DNA from: Bacteroidales bacterium
Lineage (GTDB): Bacteria; Bacteroidota; Bacteroidia; Bacteroidales; Muribaculaceae
Direction: 5' to 3'
Length of the DNA: 61,763 nt
Assembly: GCA_900770215.1 (NCBI GenBank)
Contig: CAAGJW010000084.1
Location: forward strand, 1 to 61,763
Below are positions 23,969 through 31,559 of this stretch, in pieces (position 1 is the stretch's first letter; each line of letters opens with the position of its first letter). Made by a program: the position numbers and the translations under genes. The notes beneath the pieces were generated by a model. That model was given only the letters and a program-made list of their open reading frames with translations, was not told the origin of the DNA and did not search any database.

Positions 23969-26596
23969 ATGCGATATACGGTATTTTTTCTTCTCATAGC
24001 TCTACTGGCTGGCACTGCCCACTGCTGGGCGCAGGACCAGACCAGGACTGTGAACGACACCATCTACAATCCTAAAGTCATCTTCTCGGGAAACCCGCAA
24101 AAGTATGAGATTGCCGGTATCAAGGTCACCGGTGTAGACAACTATGAAGACTACATCATCATAGGCTACTCGGGCCTGGCCGTGGGCCAGCGCATCGACA
24201 TCCCGGGCGACGAGATCACCAATGCTGCCAAGCGATTCTGGCACCAGGGGCTCTTCTCCAAGGTGCAGATCAAGGTCGACAAGATATATGGCAACAAGGC
24301 ATGGCTCGAGTTTGTGCTGCGCCAGCAGCCGCGTGTGTCGGTCATCAACTATGTGGGCATGAAAAAAGGCGAGCAGAAGGACATCGTCGAGAAGCTGGGC
24401 CTGCAAGTGGGCAACCAGATGACACCCAACATCGCCGACCGCATCAAGATGATTGTGGAAAAATACTTCAAGGACAAGGGCTTTGAGAAAGTGACCTGCG
24501 AGGTCACCCAGCGAGAAGACCTGAGCAAGCAAAACGAGGTAATCGTCGACATTGTGGTCGACAAGCACTCCAAGATAAAGGTGCACAAGATATACATCGA
24601 CGGCAACCAGGTGCTGAGCGACGGCCGCATCAAGCGCACCATGAAGAAGACCAACGAGAAGGGCAGCCTCATCAAGCTCTTCAGCCAGAAGAAATTTGTG
24701 GCCAGCGACTATGCAGCCGACAAGCAACGCATTATCGACAAGTACAACGAGCTGGGCTACCGCGACGCCCGCATCGTGAGCGACAGCGTGACCAACTACG
24801 ACGAGAAAACCGTCGACGTGCACATCAAGGTCGACGAGGGAAAGCGCTACTACATATCGGGCATCAACTGGGTGGGCAACACCGTGTATCCCACCGAGGT
24901 GCTGCAGAACGTGCTGGGCATGGAAAAGGGTGACGTCTACAACCAGAAGCTGCTCAACAAGCGCACCTCGACCGACGAGGACGCCGTGTCCAACCTCTAC
25001 CTCGACAAGGGCTACCTCTTCTTCAACCTGGTGCCCGTCGAGACCAAGGTCGAGGGCGACTCGATACAACTCGAGATGCGCATGTACGAGGGCAAGCAGG
25101 CCCGCATCAACAAGGTGGTGATCAACGGCAACGACCGCCTCTATGAGAAAGTGGTGCGCCGCGAGCTGCGTGTGCGCCCCGGCGACCTGTTCTCCAAGAG
25201 CGACCTCATGCGCTCGGCACGCGAGATTGCCCAGACCGGTCACTTCGACCCTGAGAAGATGGACATACGCCCTGAGCCCAACGAGGAGAACGGCACCGTC
25301 GACATCATCATGAACCTGCAGTCGAAAGCCAACGACCAGGTAGAGTTCTCGGCCGGCTGGGGCCAGACAGGCGTGATAGGCAAGCTGAGCCTCAAGTTCA
25401 CCAACTTCTCGCTCCACAACCTCTTCCACCCGTCGAGCTACAAGGGCATCATCCCGCAGGGCGAGGGCCAGACCTTCACCATAAGCGGCCAGACCAATGC
25501 CAAATACTACCAGGCCTACAGCATCTCGTTTCTCGACCCGTGGTTTGGCGGCAAGCGCCCCAACTCGCTCAGTGTGTCGGCCTTCTACAGCCGCCAGACG
25601 GGCATCAACTCGAGCTTCTACAACAAGATGTATCAAAACAGCTACTACAACTACTACAACAACTACTACGGCGGCTACTACAACGGCTACAACGGCAGCT
25701 ACAACTATGAGGACGCCTACGACCCCAGCAAGTACTTGCAGATGGGCGGCATCACCGTGGGCTTCGGCAAGCGCCTCAAGTGGCCCGACGACTACTTCAC
25801 GCTCACGGCCGACCTCTCCTACCAGTGGTACAGCCTCAAGAACTGGGAATACCTGTACTACATGAACAACGGCACAAGCAACTCGCTCGTGTTTGGCCTC
25901 ACGCTCGAGCGCAACAGCATCGACAACCCGCTCTACACCCGCCGCGGCAGCACCTTCTCGCTGGCCTTCCACTTCACTCCGCCGGCCAACCTCTTTGGCC
26001 ACAAGAACTGGAGAGCCCTCTCACAGGCCAACACCGAGGCCGCCAAGAAGGACCTGTACAAGTGGATCGAGTACTGGAAGCTCAAGTTCCAGGCCCGCAC
26101 CTACACGCCGCTCACCGACCCCGACGGCCGATGGACGCTCGTGCTCATGACCCGTGCCGACGTGGGCCTGCTGGGCAGCTGGAACAAATACTTGAAGTCA
26201 CCCTTCGAGACCTTCTATGTGGGCGGCGACGGCATGTCGGGCAGCTACACCTATGCCACCGAGACCATTGCCCTGCGCGGCTACGACAACGGCCAGTTCA
26301 CCCCGTTCGGCAGCGAGGGCTATGCCTACGACCGCTTTGTGATGGAGCTCCACTTCCCGCTCATGCTCTCGACCAGCGCCACCATCTACCCGCTGGTGTT
26401 TGCCGAGGCCGGCAATGCATGGACCAGCGTGAAGAAGTTCTCACCATTCGACCTCAAGCGCAGCGCCGGCGTGGGCGTGCGCATCTTCCTGCCCATGCTG
26501 GGCATGATGGGCATCGACTGGGGCTACGGCTTCGACAAGGTGCTCGGCCAGAAGGGCGGCAGCAACTTCCACTTTGTGCTGGGCCAGGAGTTCTAA
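23969..26596 (+). CDS. bamA: Outer-membrane protein assembly factor BamA
   Basis: An 875-residue essential outer-membrane insertase. Signal peptide 1-24, then five POTRA domains (about 40-440; for example PRVSVINYVGMKKGE, YYISGINWVGNTVYP, ARINKVVINGNDRLYEKVVRRELRVRPGD) and a C-terminal 16-strand barrel ending in FHFVLGQEF, the typical aromatic last strand. The barrel carries a Tyr/Asn/Gly-rich stretch at about 559-585 (YYNYYNNYYGGYYNGYNG), likely an extracellular loop and unusual for the family. The ATG at 23969 replaces a TTG start 27 bp earlier that lies inside uppS. Two OmpH/Skp genes follow. Confidence 0.96.
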   Translation: MRYTVFFLLIALLAGTAHCWAQDQTRTVNDTIYNPKVIFSGNPQKYEIAGIKVTGVDNYEDYIIIGYSGLAVGQRIDIPGDEITNAAKRFWHQGLFSKVQIKVDKIYGNKAWLEFVLRQQPRVSVINYVGMKKGEQKDIVEKLGLQVGNQMTPNIADRIKMIVEKYFKDKGFEKVTCEVTQREDLSKQNEVIVDIVVDKHSKIKVHKIYIDGNQVLSDGRIKRTMKKTNEKGSLIKLFSQKKFVASDYAADKQRIIDKYNELGYRDARIVSDSVTNYDEKTVDVHIKVDEGKRYYISGINWVGNTVYPTEVLQNVLGMEKGDVYNQKLLNKRTSTDEDAVSNLYLDKGYLFFNLVPVETKVEGDSIQLEMRMYEGKQARINKVVINGNDRLYEKVVRRELRVRPGDLFSKSDLMRSAREIAQTGHFDPEKMDIRPEPNEENGTVDIIMNLQSKANDQVEFSAGWGQTGVIGKLSLKFTNFSLHNLFHPSSYKGIIPQGEGQTFTISGQTNAKYYQAYSISFLDPWFGGKRPNSLSVSAFYSRQTGINSSFYNKMYQNSYYNYYNNYYGGYYNGYNGSYNYEDAYDPSKYLQMGGITVGFGKRLKWPDDYFTLTADLSYQWYSLKNWEYLYYMNNGTSNSLVFGLTLERNSIDNPLYTRRGSTFSLAFHFTPPANLFGHKNWRALSQANTEAAKKDLYKWIEYWKLKFQARTYTPLTDPDGRWTLVLMTRADVGLLGSWNKYLKSPFETFYVGGDGMSGSYTYATETIALRGYDNGQFTPFGSEGYAYDRFVMELHFPLMLSTSATIYPLVFAEAGNAWTSVKKFSPFDLKRSAGVGVRIFLPMLGMMGIDWGYGFDKVLGQKGGSNFHFVLGQEF

Positions 26597-26676
26597 GACT
26601 GGAGGTTTAAACTATCGGTCCCGTGCCGAGTCTAACGACAAGAATTGACAATACAACAAAAAAATACAGAAGCACA

Positions 26677-27186
26677 ATGAAAAAGATTGCATTACTTTTA
26701 GCCGCGACACTGGCTCTCGCAGTGAGCGCCAGCGCCCAGAAGTTTGCCTTCATCGACCAGGAATATATCTTGAAAAAAATCCCAAACTATGAGATGGCAA
26801 ACGAGCAGTTGAACCAGATTTCACAACGCTGGCAGAAGGAAGTGGAGGCCCTCGAGAAGGAGAGCGACACCATGTACAAGCAGTACCAGAGCGACATGGT
26901 GTTTCTCACCGACGAGCAGAAGAAGAAGCGCGAGGCCGACATCGTGGCCAAGGAGAAAGAGGCTTCACAGCTCAAGTACAAGTACTTCGGGCCCCAGGGC
27001 GAGCTCTTCAAGAAGCAGCAGTCGCTCATCAAGCCCATACAAGACGACATCTACAACGCCTGCAAGAAGGTGTGCGAGGAGCGAGGCTTCCAGGTGATCT
27101 TTGACCGCGCCAGCATCCAGGGCGCCATCTACGTGTCGCCGCGCATCGACGTCACCGACGACGTGATTGCCAAGCTGGGCTATTGA
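26677..27186 (+). CDS. OmpH/Skp-like periplasmic chaperone, copy 1
   Basis: A 169-residue exported chaperone. Signal peptide MKKIALLLAATLALAVSASAQ, then a beta-strand and a long coiled-coil (QISQRWQKEVEALEKESDTM to the KKREADIVAKEKEAS region) closed by a strand-containing GFQVIFDRASIQGAIYVSP. That is the Skp layout, a trimeric jellyfish that holds unfolded outer-membrane proteins for BamA. The ATG at 26677 is used; the upstream extension lacks export features. It is co-transcribed with bamA. Confidence 0.9.
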   Translation: MKKIALLLAATLALAVSASAQKFAFIDQEYILKKIPNYEMANEQLNQISQRWQKEVEALEKESDTMYKQYQSDMVFLTDEQKKKREADIVAKEKEASQLKYKYFGPQGELFKKQQSLIKPIQDDIYNACKKVCEERGFQVIFDRASIQGAIYVSPRIDVTDDVIAKLGY

Positions 27187-27253
27187 GACAAGCCAATACA
27201 TTTGTATCACAACTTAAAAACAATAAATCACATAAAAAAAATTAAGAAAGATT

Positions 27254-27757
27254 ATGCTTAAGAAAATTTTACTTGCAGTCCTTGTTGCTGCCCCCATGTT
27301 CATGTCGGCCCAGGCCGTGAAGTTTGGCGTGATCAACCCACAAGAAATCGTCAACGTGATGCCCGACTATGCCACGGCACAAAACACCATCAAGACGGTG
27401 AGCGACAAGTATCAAACCCAAGCCAAGGCCCTGCAAGACGAGTACGACAAGAAGATGCAAGAATACCAGGACCTGACCAAGGCTAAGGCTGCCGACACCC
27501 AGCTCGAGGCCAAGGCCAAAGAGATTCAAGACATACAGACCCGCTTCCAGAACTTCCAGCAGACCGCTCAAAACGACCTGCAGAAGCAGCAGGAAACCCT
27601 CATGGCTCCCATCGAGCAGAAGCTCAACAACGCCATTCAGAGCGTGGGCGCCAAGGGCGGCTACACAGCCATCTTCATGGAGGGCGCCCTCATGTACAAG
27701 GGCTCCAACCTCGAGGACGTGTCGGCCAAGGTGAAGGCCGAGCTCGGCATCAAGTAG
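27254..27757 (+). CDS. OmpH/Skp-like periplasmic chaperone, copy 2
   Basis: A 167-residue paralogue of the preceding gene: signal peptide MLKKILLAVLVAAPMFMSAQA, GVINPQEIVNVMPDY at the start of the fold, a Gln/Lys-rich coiled-coil, and GGYTAIFMEGALMYKG at the end. It ends the bamA operon, before a strong terminator. Confidence 0.9.
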   Translation: MLKKILLAVLVAAPMFMSAQAVKFGVINPQEIVNVMPDYATAQNTIKTVSDKYQTQAKALQDEYDKKMQEYQDLTKAKAADTQLEAKAKEIQDIQTRFQNFQQTAQNDLQKQQETLMAPIEQKLNNAIQSVGAKGGYTAIFMEGALMYKGSNLEDVSAKVKAELGIK

Positions 27758-27795
27758 CCTCTTCCCTCATTTCAAGGGCTGTAGACAACGGCAAA

Positions 27796-27848
27796 GCCAG
27801 GAAATGCAACACACCGCGTGCAGGCATTCCCTGGCTGTTTTTTTTTCG
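27796..27848 (+). terminator. Terminator of the uppS-bamA-ompH operon
   Basis: Stem GCCAGG-AATGC ... GCATT-CCTGGC followed by TGTTTTTTTT. Confidence 0.85.
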
Positions 27849-27892
27849 GGGCTGCAGCTCGATCCAGGTAGCCGAGTAAGGGAAAAAATTAG

Positions 27893-27900
27893 TAACTTTG
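27893..27900 (+). promoter_or_regulatory. Promoter of the third ompH-like gene (-7 box)
   Basis: TAACTTTG followed by CCGC about 36 bp before the start codon. No clear -33 element. Confidence 0.55.
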
Positions 27901-27935
27901 CCGCAAGATAAAGACACCAAACAACATCACACACT

Positions 27936-28442
27936 ATGACAATAAAGACAGCAATCATCGCGCTCGCCGCCGTTGCGCCGCTGTGCCTGGCAGCACAGAG
28001 CAAGGTTGCCACCGTCGACGTCGAGGCCGTCTACAACGCCATGCCCGAGAAGATGGAGGCCGAAGCCCAGCTCAAGAGCGTGTCGCAGCAGTACAAGGCC
28101 GAGTATGAAAGCGTGCAGAAGGAGTTCAACCAGAAGTATGCCGACTATCAGGCCCTCGACCCCGCCACCCCGTCGACCATCAAGGAGCGGCGCATGCAGG
28201 AAATACAGGAAAACGACAAGAAGATACAAGCCTTCTTGAAGCAGGTCGACGCCGACCTGGCCAAGCGCGAGCAAGAGCTCAACGCGCCCATCAAGGCCAA
28301 GATAGCCCAGGCCATCAAGGCTGTGGGCAGCGAGGAGGGCTACACCTATATCATCGACTCGAGCAAGGGCACCATCGTCTACACTGGTGCCGATGCTGTC
28401 GACGTCACTGCCAAGGTAAAAGCAAAACTCGGACTGCAATGA
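27936..28442 (+). CDS. OmpH/Skp-like periplasmic chaperone, copy 3, separately transcribed
   Basis: A 168-residue third paralogue: signal peptide MTIKTAIIALAAVAPLCLAA, VATVDVEAVYNAMPEK, a coiled-coil and a C-terminal GYTYIIDSSKGTIVYTG. Its own promoter after the operon terminator means it can be regulated apart from bamA. Confidence 0.88.
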   Translation: MTIKTAIIALAAVAPLCLAAQSKVATVDVEAVYNAMPEKMEAEAQLKSVSQQYKAEYESVQKEFNQKYADYQALDPATPSTIKERRMQEIQENDKKIQAFLKQVDADLAKREQELNAPIKAKIAQAIKAVGSEEGYTYIIDSSKGTIVYTGADAVDVTAKVKAKLGLQ

Positions 28443-28574
28443 GCATTCTTTTTTAACACTTGAAGCGAGAAACATTTAAAAATTGTGCCTTTTAGCACAA
28501 ATTAATCGTTTTAACATTGTTAATTTTAAAATTGTAGGTAATTTAGCGCCCAAAATTTAAAAACATCGACGACA

Positions 28575-29147
28575 ATGAAAAAGAAATTAGCCATCATGCT
28601 CATCGCCATGCTCTCGATTGCCGGCATGGCACAGGCCCAGGACAAGACCGTCCAGCAGCAAGAGGCGACCGAGCACGATGCAACCGAACCCCTGCCAAGC
28701 GAGTTCTACGGCTGCAAGCTCGACGTCACCAAGCAAGGCGACGTGAAGAAGACCCTCGAGTCGCGCAAGCTCGACGTGATCGACTACGAAGATGCCTATG
28801 TGGTGCAGAACGCTGCTTTCAAGGGCTTCAACTTCAGCGCCGTCATGTTCCAGTTTGACAAGAAGGGCACCTTCACGAGCATCACCTTCCTCAACAGCGA
28901 TCTCTCGCGCGACGAGGCCGTGAACTTTGCCCATGCGCTCTACAGCGTGCTCAACGAGAAGTACACCCTCATCAAGACCGTGGTCAACGGCCTCGACTGC
29001 TACTTCACCAGCAGCGACAACGTGACCATGGTACTCTCGACCGAGCCCAGCGGCGAGCGCTACTTCGTGCGCCTGGTCTACGAGGTGGGCACCCCCGACC
29101 TCAAGAGCACCCAGGCCGATGCCAACGCCACCGTCACGGCCCAATAG
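28575..29147 (+). CDS. Small periplasmic protein of unknown function
   Basis: A 190-residue exported protein: signal peptide MKKKLAIMLIAMLSIAGMAQA, an acidic linker rich in Gln/Glu/Thr, then a single alpha/beta domain (residues 45-175) with FYGCKLDVTKQGDVKKTL, FDKKGTFTSITFLNSDLSRDEA and a C-terminal YFVRLVYEV. I do not recognise the family. It is flanked by its own weak promoter (TAATTTAGC near 28539) and a hairpin. Confidence 0.75.
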   Translation: MKKKLAIMLIAMLSIAGMAQAQDKTVQQQEATEHDATEPLPSEFYGCKLDVTKQGDVKKTLESRKLDVIDYEDAYVVQNAAFKGFNFSAVMFQFDKKGTFTSITFLNSDLSRDEAVNFAHALYSVLNEKYTLIKTVVNGLDCYFTSSDNVTMVLSTEPSGERYFVRLVYEVGTPDLKSTQADANATVTAQ

Positions 29148-29164
29148 AATACAACTGCAACAGC

Positions 29165-29211
29165 AACCACAGCGGAGCCACAATGCACATTGTTGTGGCT
29201 CCGCTGTGGTT
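29165..29211 (+). terminator. Long hairpin after the periplasmic protein gene
   Basis: A 19-bp stem from AACCACAGCGGAGCCACAA to its complement, loop TGCACAT. There is no good T-run, so termination efficiency is uncertain. Confidence 0.55.
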
Positions 29212-29226
29212 GTGAGAAAAAATCAC

Positions 29227-29234
29227 TAAATTTG
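29227..29234 (+). promoter_or_regulatory. Promoter of the DUF3843-like gene (-7 box)
   Basis: TAAATTTG followed by CACTC, 60 bp before the start codon. Confidence 0.55.
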
Positions 29235-29294
29235 CACTCGAGCCGCAACAAGGCTCACCCAATATCTCAACAACAGAAAGGAAAATAACCCAAG

Positions 29295-30515
29295 ATGGAA
29301 ATTACAGTACACGACTTCATGAAGATGCAGCCCAACTACCCCAAGGTGACCGAGCCCGACAAGTTCTACATGCGCATTGCCCTGCGCCTGGCGCAGCTGT
29401 GGGACAACAGCCACCGCTTTGTCAACCTGCCCGAGCCCACGCGCAAGGCAGTGGTGCTGGCCGTGACGGGCTACTACCAGGACGTGATAGCCGATGCCGG
29501 ACTGTGGCGCTCGTTTGTGATGATGCACGAGCGGCTCTACGGCACTCCCCTGCCCTTCTACAAGCGTGCCGACGACTATGTGGACTATGAGCTCAATCTC
29601 GACGACCTGCGCTTTGTCATATGGTACACCATCGAGGGACAACGCTATGAGAACTTCACCCTCTCGCCGCTCGACCCGGCTATCGAGTGGCTGGCCCGGC
29701 TCTTCTACAAGGTGCTCGACCAGAACTATGAGACGGCGCCCAACCCGGTAGAGTACAACCTGGCCGTGGGTATCGACCCCGACGACGTGGCCGATGCCAA
29801 TGCCATCTACGACCTGAGTCACTGGCTGTTCTACGACAGCTACCTCATGAAGCCGGCTGCCAAGATTGCCCTGGCCCGCCACTTGATAGAGGCACGCGAC
29901 ATCATCGAGAGCAAGCCGCGCGACGTCGACGACAAGATACACGACCTTGAGGACCGCACCATGCTCAACAACCCCACAGGGCCGCTTTCGCTGAGCGTGG
30001 GCGAGTGGATACAGATGATAGCTGCCGGCAAGTGGCCGCAACTCGACCGCCACCCCGCCGATCCTGCGTCCAAGCCCCACAAGCTATACACAGCCTTCAC
30101 CGCTGCCAACGGCGGCAGCGACATCGCCTTCTTTTCCAGCTACGACGAGATGGAGCAGTGGATGATCGACCACATGGGCTGGTCGCGTGCCGAGGGCGAC
30201 ATCTTGCCACAACTGCGCAAGTATGCCAACTTTGTGGTGCTGGTCAACCGCAACCGCGGCATGCTCATTGCCCACGACGTGGCCCAGTATATCGCCCACC
30301 CGGCCAATGCCCTCTACGACCGCAAGGCCGCTGCACGCGAGGGGCACAAGCTGGTCACCGAGCAAGGCCGCTGCCCCGTCGACCTGGTGAAATATGCCTT
30401 CACCCATCACCTGCTGCCCGATGCCGCCCTGCCGGCCGACGGCACCGGCCGCCTGCTGCACGACAACTGGGACTTCTTGCTGCGCCTCTATCAGCAAGGC
30501 TACTACAACGATTGA
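29295..30515 (+). CDS. DUF3843-like cytoplasmic protein
   Basis: A 406-residue soluble protein. The N-terminal 175 residues are helical, with TGYYQDVIADAGLWRSF, MHERLYGTPLPFY and DLRFVIWYTIEGQ, which I associate with the DUF3843 family. A C-terminal domain (about 240-400) has a FFSSYDEMEQWM motif, a strand FVVLVNRNRGMLIAHDVAQY and ends in NWDFLLRLYQQGYY, reminiscent of a SEC-C-associated or nuclease-less fold. No signal peptide. The function is unknown. Confidence 0.7.
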   Translation: MEITVHDFMKMQPNYPKVTEPDKFYMRIALRLAQLWDNSHRFVNLPEPTRKAVVLAVTGYYQDVIADAGLWRSFVMMHERLYGTPLPFYKRADDYVDYELNLDDLRFVIWYTIEGQRYENFTLSPLDPAIEWLARLFYKVLDQNYETAPNPVEYNLAVGIDPDDVADANAIYDLSHWLFYDSYLMKPAAKIALARHLIEARDIIESKPRDVDDKIHDLEDRTMLNNPTGPLSLSVGEWIQMIAAGKWPQLDRHPADPASKPHKLYTAFTAANGGSDIAFFSSYDEMEQWMIDHMGWSRAEGDILPQLRKYANFVVLVNRNRGMLIAHDVAQYIAHPANALYDRKAAAREGHKLVTEQGRCPVDLVKYAFTHHLLPDAALPADGTGRLLHDNWDFLLRLYQQGYYND

Positions 30516-30705
30516 CGAGGGACCGCACAACCTCGCCATGATACAATAAAAAACACCACAACGTCGATCCCCGTTAAACCTCGACTGCTCCTGCGTGTCT
30601 AAAATAGAAAAAAATAACGACACAGCAGGGACTGTCGCAGCACCCTGCGGCACGAGAATAGAGTCAATAATTCACAATACATTTTCACACTTAACTTAAG
30701 CAACA

Positions 30706-31425
30706 ATGAAACTCAAAGGCTGGATTCTTGAAGCAGCCATTCTGGCTGCCGGAGTCATCGTAATGGGACTGTGCCTGAAAACGGGCATCGACAACTATGT
30801 GAACAAAGACCGCAAGGTGACAGTGAAGGGCCTCTCGGAACGCCAGGTGAAGGCCAACCACGTGACCTGGCCCATCACCCTGAAGGAGACCGGCGACGAC
30901 CTGCAGCAGCTGCACCAGGTGATGAGCAGCAAGAAGGCCATAGTGCTGCATTTCTTGAAAATCAACAAGGTGAACGCGGCCGACATTGCCGTGGCACCGC
31001 CCACGGTGAGCGACCAGAACACCAACAGCTACAGTGGCAACGACAAGAGCGGCCGCTACACCATCACGCAGGTCATCATCGTGTCGAGCAAGCAGGTCGA
31101 CCTGGTGCGCAGCATCATCAACCGGCAGGGCGAGCTCATGGGGCAGGGCGTGGCCCTGATCAATGCCTCGAGCTACGACGACACGGGCGGCGGCGTGACC
31201 TACGAGTTCACCTCGTTTATGCAGATGAAGCCAGCCATGATGCAGGAAGCCATCTCCAACGCCCGCAGCACCGCCGTGCAGTTTGCCAAGCAGTGCGGCA
31301 GCGAGCTGGGCAAGATCGAGACGGCCAACCAGGGCGAGTTCTCGATCGACAACCGCGACAGCAACACGCCATGGATCAAGACCATGCGCGTGGTCACCAC
31401 CGTCACCTACGCCCTCAAGGACTGA
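30706..31425 (+). CDS. SIMPL-domain (DUF541) protein
   Basis: A 239-residue protein with one N-terminal membrane anchor (AILAAGVIVMGLCLKTGI), then the SIMPL fold: VTVKGLSERQVKANHVTW at the start, GRYTITQVIIVSSKQVDLV in the middle, and helix ISNARSTAVQFAKQCG. Proteins of this group are periplasmic or membrane-anchored and form ring-like assemblies in studied cases. The cellular role is not settled. Confidence 0.85.
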   Translation: MKLKGWILEAAILAAGVIVMGLCLKTGIDNYVNKDRKVTVKGLSERQVKANHVTWPITLKETGDDLQQLHQVMSSKKAIVLHFLKINKVNAADIAVAPPTVSDQNTNSYSGNDKSGRYTITQVIIVSSKQVDLVRSIINRQGELMGQGVALINASSYDDTGGGVTYEFTSFMQMKPAMMQEAISNARSTAVQFAKQCGSELGKIETANQGEFSIDNRDSNTPWIKTMRVVTTVTYALKD

Positions 31426-31477
31426 CACAGTGTGCACGCCACATCGCCCGCTGTGGCAAGATGACACACCAAAAGCA

Positions 31478-31515
31478 AAGCAGATGCGCCGCCCGTGGCA
31501 GTGCATCTGCTTTTG
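31478..31515 (+). terminator. Terminator between convergent SIMPL and M16 genes
   Basis: AAGCAGATGC ... GCATCTGCTT followed by TT. It may act in both directions. Confidence 0.6.
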
Positions 31516-31559
31516 TCATGTGTAACGCGGTGGCCGGAATTAAGCCCGAGCGACGCGCG

